Shown here: positions 59,213-64,000 of the stretch, in pieces
Layout of the letters: each line of letters starts with the position of its first letter
How positions within the stretch are numbered: the stretch's first letter is position 1
NCBI RefSeq assembly: GCF_030052815.1
Contig: NC_079507.1
Location: 64,807,144 to 64,871,143, forward strand
Reading direction: 5' to 3'
Origin: Hevea brasiliensis
Lineage: Eukaryota; Streptophyta; Magnoliopsida; Malpighiales; Euphorbiaceae
DNA length: 64,000 bases
Made by a program: the position numbers and the translations under genes
The notes under the pieces: generated by a model
Databases searched by the model: none
What the model was told of the DNA's origin: nothing
The model's input: the letters and a program-made list of their open reading frames with translations, nothing else

Positions 59213-62200
59213 TCACAGAGCACGAGCGACACTTTTGAACTCGTTCAAGCAGGACTGGAGTATTTTCTGACGCTTCTGAAGAGATTGTCGCTCATTCTGT
59301 AGCACATCAATGGCACCAGGTGCAACAAACATGTCCAAAAATTTCTCATCACTCACAGCAAACAAATCCAACCCAAGTGCCACAACTAGCCGATCCCGGC
59401 TGTACAAGCAAAACAAAATGAAAAATTTAGAACCAACAATGCAGTTCTAGAAAGGAAGTAGAGACCAAAACGTTCATCCCTGAATATCACAATATAAAGT
59501 GCTCATGGTGCATTACTCACCATGCATGTTTTTTTTTAATTCATTATGCATATGCTCATTTTGATTCAAATTAATTTTAGAAGACAAAGGAAACTCACCA
59601 GGGGGTCAGAAATCCGGAGTTCAAGGTTGACATCACACTTCTCTCAACAAGAACTTCACGTATCCGTGCAAAATGCTGTGCAGCAGATGAGCAAATTTCT
59701 GAGTAAGCTGAGCGCGATCTTGAACCACTATCCACATTTCCAAATAGAAGACTGCCACCATTTTGAACTCTTAAAAGTTCATTACTATTTCCTGTCATTC
59801 TTGAAATCCGCTTTCTTGGTCCAATTTCAATGCAGTTTCCATGCTCCTTCTTCGCCCCACCATATGCAACATCACATGGTTGGTCAGGAGATGGAGTCTC
59901 GGGCACAGTCATTTGGCTTTCTTTGAGAGCTTCTCTAGCTTCTGCTCCTTTTCCTGGAGTGGTTTGCTGTACATTCTTCTCTGGAGGTATGTTCTCTTGG
60001 TCTCTCATTGTTTCATCATGAGATGATTCCCAGGCATCTGATAGCTCAAAATAAAATGAACCAGCAGATGCTTGGTTCAATTTAAAAATAGATGTCCCAC
60101 TTGAGCCAAAGCCTCCTTGAAATTCATTCTCATAACAAACCTGAGAATATGGGCTGGTAACTGAATCAAGATGATGTCTAACTAATTGCTTGCATTGTTT
60201 GGCCAGATCCTTTATGAATCGATTGTAAGCATGCCTTAAGGCAGCATAAAACCCAACATATCCATCCATATTTCCACTTTGCTTTGCATCTGCACAATTG
60301 GAAAAGCAACCCACAGTTTGCAAATCATTTGGAAACAATTAGCATTAAGAAAACTAACAAAAAGATCAGAAAAGAGAAAAATGTTGCAGTCAATACAAAC
60401 TGCTTAGATGCTGTCATCGATATCTCAGGATTTGAACGTGAATAGAATATAGAGACAATGAGAGGGAAATAACTAAAGATTCACTGTTGTTGTAGGATCT
60501 CATGTGATGTACAGTCAAAGAAGTTCTACACGCTAACAGTAAGACACATACATTTGGCTAATGATGTTCTCCCTAGATGATTATTCATTGTCCAATAAGC
60601 ATCGCATGCACTATTCATAACAGGAAACTACCATAACTTGTCCCTTCATAGGTTTGCAAAAGAAAACAAAAATGTATCAAACAACTTAGTCTAGTACAGC
60701 GAAGACAACAGCCTCTCACATTCTGAGTCACGAACACGATTTCTTTCCAGAGCAAGATCAAAGAGATTCCCCAAAACAAAGGCAAGCCTATCACAAGCAG
60801 TGTCAAGAAGAGGAGCAAGCCATGACCGGGCAGCAGCACGGGCAATCTCTGCAGAAGCTTCTGTTACACCTCTGCCCCCTCCTCGGCCAGCATGGGCAAG
60901 CAATATATTTGCCACCTGTTTGGAGAATGAAAAATGTACTACTATAATCAGATTCACATACACTAGAATGGGTTACCTAGAAAAACTCGTTTTGAAAATA
61001 ATTACCTTCTCCCTTGACACTGGGGGGCATTCAATGGAATATGCAGCACACCTGAACTCATGTATCACTCTTTCAAAAGCAGCCCCTCCATAGAGCCTAA
61101 GAGTAGCATTAGGAGGTTTTATGATGACAGTGACGCCTGGCCAACTCCCAATACCACTCTCTGACTTCTCCTCTTCTGTTGTTTTCCCCCATTGCTCTGG
61201 TGCAGGATCTGCTGCTCCATCAATCAAAGCTCCCTTCACCAGCAAACAAAGGCCACCAAAAATTTATAATTCAATGAAAACTTTACAAACTACAGACTTT
61301 CTTATGTAATGAAAAATGGAACTGCTAACTTATATTGCTTTCTTCAAGTTGAGGAAATATTTATTTCCAGGTGCAATGTGTTATTGAAGGACAAACCTAT
61401 AATGAAATATAACATGAATAAAATGAAAAGCAATCATAGAAAGTAGAAAACTACACTGAGAAATCTTTGATAACCAGCAATGGAAGAACATTTCTAAGTT
61501 CTAACTAACTAAAATATTATGTGAAAGAATGGTATATCTACCCTGACAAGAAATTACAAATGGTCTATAACGATTTCCAAAATGGCCAAACGAATCACTA
61601 ACCACATTACTGCAAATAGAAGCTGTGCACAGCATTGCAGATCTGCGCAGCTGAGCAACATCAGAAGTTGCCAATATTTTTGAATCCATTTTTGCCAACT
61701 CAGAGGTAACTTCACTACAGCGTTGCTCAAGTAAAGCTAGGGTTGCAGGAGCAGCTTCTTTGTATCTCTTTTGCAGCTCTGATTCCAAATAGTCTCTCAG
61801 ACTGCTGAAACCAATATAGGGCCTAAACTTTTCTTCATCAAACCCTCCCTTAATACCCTCGCGCAAATGACGTACAATTTCTGAGTCCACCTGAGATATT
61901 TGCCTGCGGAACTCATCATTTGAGATGGTGCTTCTGTCCTTTGGTAAAGCCACAAAGAATGGACGAGTACTCTCACCAAGGTACCCACTTGCACTCAAAT
62001 ATCGGTCCACTTCCCACCGGTCACTAAACTCCTGGAATGATAGAAACTCTTACAATCAGAATCATGTGTTACAACATACAAGTGCAGTGCTACGGTTAAG
62101 TTACAAAAATAGAGTTCTGCAACATTGAAAAAGATTTCTTTATTCAGCCATTAAACACGAAGATGAATATAGGATTACCTTGAGCCGATTGTCAAATTTG

Positions 62201-62414
62201 GAGACAACTATTATTGTCCTTCTGAAGCTTGGATCAATCTCCCGAATTGCATCCAACCACAGGGATGAGCACCATTCCACACTGCTCTGTTGAAGGAATA
62301 AGAGAATGCGGTGGGGAGGGCTAGCCAATGACTTCACCATCGAAAGAATTTCTTCTGGAGTTTTCTCTGGTTCTCCCTTCTTTGCCTGCTTTTCAAATCG
62401 TTAAGAACCTTGAA

Positions 62415-62469
<55 letters not shown>

Positions 62470-63598
62470 GTAGCCAATTTTGTCCTCTACAATAACTTCA
62501 ATACAAGACATAATTCACCTTAAGAACGAAGCCCGGGGTATCAATAATGGTTAGGTTAGGACAGTGTGCATATTCAGCTCTCATTACAATAGGCTTAGAA
62601 GAAACTGCAGCTTTAGTCCTTTTCAAAAGTGCTTCTGTACGTGATTTTATAATATCTGCAATTGTTGTGGCTGACACAACAGCGCTTCCGTATTCCTCAG
62701 AATCCTCTTCCTGTTTTCATTGTTAGCTTTCAGTAACTTGTATGATTAGAAACACTAAAGCTTGTCAAAGAGGCAAGTAATAAACTAATAATACAAAAGA
62801 GATACCAGTCAAAGCAAAGTAGCATACACATTCATCAGGATTTAATCAAAGGCTATTAATGTCAGCCATCTTAAATCCAAGAAAACCTGATAATTTTTTA
62901 GCTGCAAAGAATTATTGAACGGGAAAGCAAATTCTGAAAATGTAGTACAGCTGCAGACATGCGCAGCACGAACGCATATATATGCATACATAAATAGAAC
63001 CAATATGGACGAATTTAGTTTAACTGGATTCAGTTTGGAAGTAACCAATATCTCGTTTTTCTAAATCTCTCAGAAACCAAACAGAAATGCAAATCCCCAA
63101 TTGTTAGAACCCAATAACCTAGTTGCCCAAAATAAAAACCCTAAACACTGCAAGATACAAAAACTAAAAATAAAAAAATGAAAACCCACACAAACACTCA
63201 CAAAACAAATGAAATACAAAATGAGAATGCAAAAAATGGACCTGAAAACGACAACGGGGATCAAGAGCAGTAGGATCATGGACCATCTGAAGAATGAGGG
63301 GCCTGCGGGTGCCCATCTCGACTTCGCGGACATTGAAGCGGAAGCCGAGTAGCGCTTCAAGAAGTGAACTCTTGCCATCAGATTGTCCACCAAGTGCTAC
63401 GATCTCAGGGATAGGGAGTTTCTCGCCGAAGGCTACGGCGGCCGCTTGCAAGCGATTGTAGGCCTCGAATCTGGAGCTGGAAGAGGAGGTGGTGGTGGTG
63501 GTGGAGTTTGGGTTCTGTTGTTTCCTTGTGAGGGACGAAGAGGACGTCGATGATGGGGTTTTTGTGGGTGTAGTCAGGTAAGCATTTCCAGTAGCCAT
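59213..63598 (-). CDS. DRP5A: Dynamin-related protein 5A (cytokinesis dynamin)
   Basis: Exons in gene order: 63242-63598, 62519-62710, 62179-62385, 61603-62031, 61006-61233, 60720-60915, 59599-60289, 59213-59399. They total 2487 nt (828 aa, close to the ~817 aa I recall for Arabidopsis DRP5A), GT-AG and in phase throughout. After a Ser/Thr-rich N-terminus, the GTPase domain shows G1 at 70-78 (GGQSDGKSS), the G2 Thr97 in MGTRRP, G3 DTPG at 176-179 and G4 SKFD at 245-248. A long helical middle region follows (DEFRRQISQVD, YKEAAPATLALLE, GRGGGRGVTEASAE). A poorly ordered segment in exon 7 has DQENIPPEK, TTPGK and PETPSPDQP. The C-terminal effector-like region ends NERQSLQKRQKILQSCLNEFKSVARAL. 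DRP5A belongs to the plant/algal clade near the chloroplast-division dynamin DRP5B but acts at the cell plate. The first ATG is used; an upstream TTG is ignored. Confidence 0.95.
62415..62467. repeat. (AAT)n microsatellite in DRP5A intron 2
   Basis: A 53-bp trinucleotide run lies in a 133-bp intron (62386-62518) and occupies about 40% of it, leaving some 30 bases to one splice site and 51 to the other. Confidence 0.95.
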
Positions 63599-64000
63599 TG
63601 TAAGATTCAAGAGAAATCACAAAGGGGGAGAGGGATGGAGCCTGAAGAGTGCAGTTTTGAATTTGAATTTGAATTTTTTGGGGATAGAAGAGACGTTAGC
63701 TCTGACCGTTTTGGGCCACAAAACATTGGGCCTTTGCCCAGGCTAGTATCTCTGGGTTGTCTAAAGTTTACCATGGGCTTCCTTTTTGTCCTTCATCCTA
63801 TGATACCCATCAATCCCCAACCGAGCCAGTAAAGCAGAATTTAACACCATGAGCTAGAAATAAAAATAAAGAAATTTCTATTCCAAAAATATAATAAAAA
63901 TGTTTAAAGAGATTGTTATGTTACCGTCTAAAGAAAAATCAGAATGAAATCCGAAAATTAAGAATCGTATTAAAATAGACATGTTTCCTAAATTAATGAG
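63599..64000 (-). other. Upstream region of DRP5A
   Basis: This contains the presumed 5' leader and promoter of DRP5A. The GAATTT repeat at 63655-63677 and a GGCCCA/TGGGCC pair at about 63713-63733 are visible, the latter a motif frequent in promoters of plant housekeeping and proliferation genes. No other gene is supported up to the window edge. Confidence 0.4.
63703..63710 (-). promoter_or_regulatory. Candidate MSA (M-phase activator) element of DRP5A
   Basis: AACGGTCA in the gene's sense direction, about 105 bases upstream of the ATG, matches the core of the MSA consensus YCYAACGGYYA. Nine of eleven positions agree if the preceding CAA is included. MSA elements bind three-repeat MYB factors and drive G2/M transcription. 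A single match of this length can arise by chance. Confidence 0.35.

Noticed and set aside
59546..61309. Several plus-strand open frames opposite DRP5A
   Set aside because: They are antisense shadows of the DRP5A exons at 59599-60289, 60720-60915 and 61006-61233.

Overview
This window is nuclear DNA from a flowering plant, almost certainly a eudicot. The genes have many GT-AG introns, the intergenic DNA is very AT-rich, (AT)n and (AAT)n microsatellites are frequent, and several classes of plant transposable element are present. Residue-level resemblance of the genes, and the LTR family with termini TGTAACACCCC...GTCGTGACA, suggest a rosid, possibly Euphorbiaceae (rubber tree/cassava relatives). 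That placement is an inference from memory and was not tested.

Five protein genes are supported, plus the first exon of a sixth. From left to right they are: (1) exon 1 of a MATE/DETOXIFICATION transporter (minus, 2679-2990), whose remainder must lie beyond the left edge or is lost; (2) an early nodulin-like phytocyanin/arabinogalactan protein (plus, 6472-7623, 2 exons, 353 aa); (3) a DnaJ-type zinc-finger chaperone-related protein (minus, 11405-20619, 12 exons, 422 aa); (4) the bifunctional methionine-salvage enzyme DEP1 (plus, 27362-37638, 12 exons, 527 aa); (5) a single-exon VQ-motif protein (minus, 41163-41864, 233 aa); (6) the cytokinesis dynamin DRP5A (minus, 59213-63598, 8 exons, 828 aa). 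I worked out the intron boundaries by hand. Every intron is GT-AG and every reading frame closes. The genes are functionally unrelated, as expected in a plant genome, and there is no operon-like logic.

The rest is dominated by mobile elements whose ends can be read to the base. A 9.95 kb Ty3/gypsy chromovirus-like element (minus, 43553-53502, target duplication GAGAC) has 2.5 kb LTRs, a primer-binding region, a polypurine tract and a frame-broken gag-pol. Two solo LTRs of the same family stand tail-to-tail (21431-23964 plus; 24026-26687 minus), each with its own target duplication (GGTAT and TAATA), making a ~5.2 kb inverted repeat between the DnaJ-related gene and DEP1. A non-coding miniature LTR element (35306-37104, duplication ACAGG) sits in the last intron of DEP1. 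A 647-bp TRIM lies at 57202-57848. A hAT-like MITE (1751-2291) lies beside a decayed relative, and another foldback MITE is at 9690-10086. LINE 3' remnants and LTR-like fragments occur in introns.

I found no CRISPR array, rRNA or tRNA gene, organellar insertion or gene cluster. The most unusual features are the inverted solo-LTR pair, the miniature LTR elements with readable ends, a young-looking gypsy element whose polyprotein is broken by many small indels, and a 33-nt terminal exon that swaps the C-terminus of the DnaJ-related protein.
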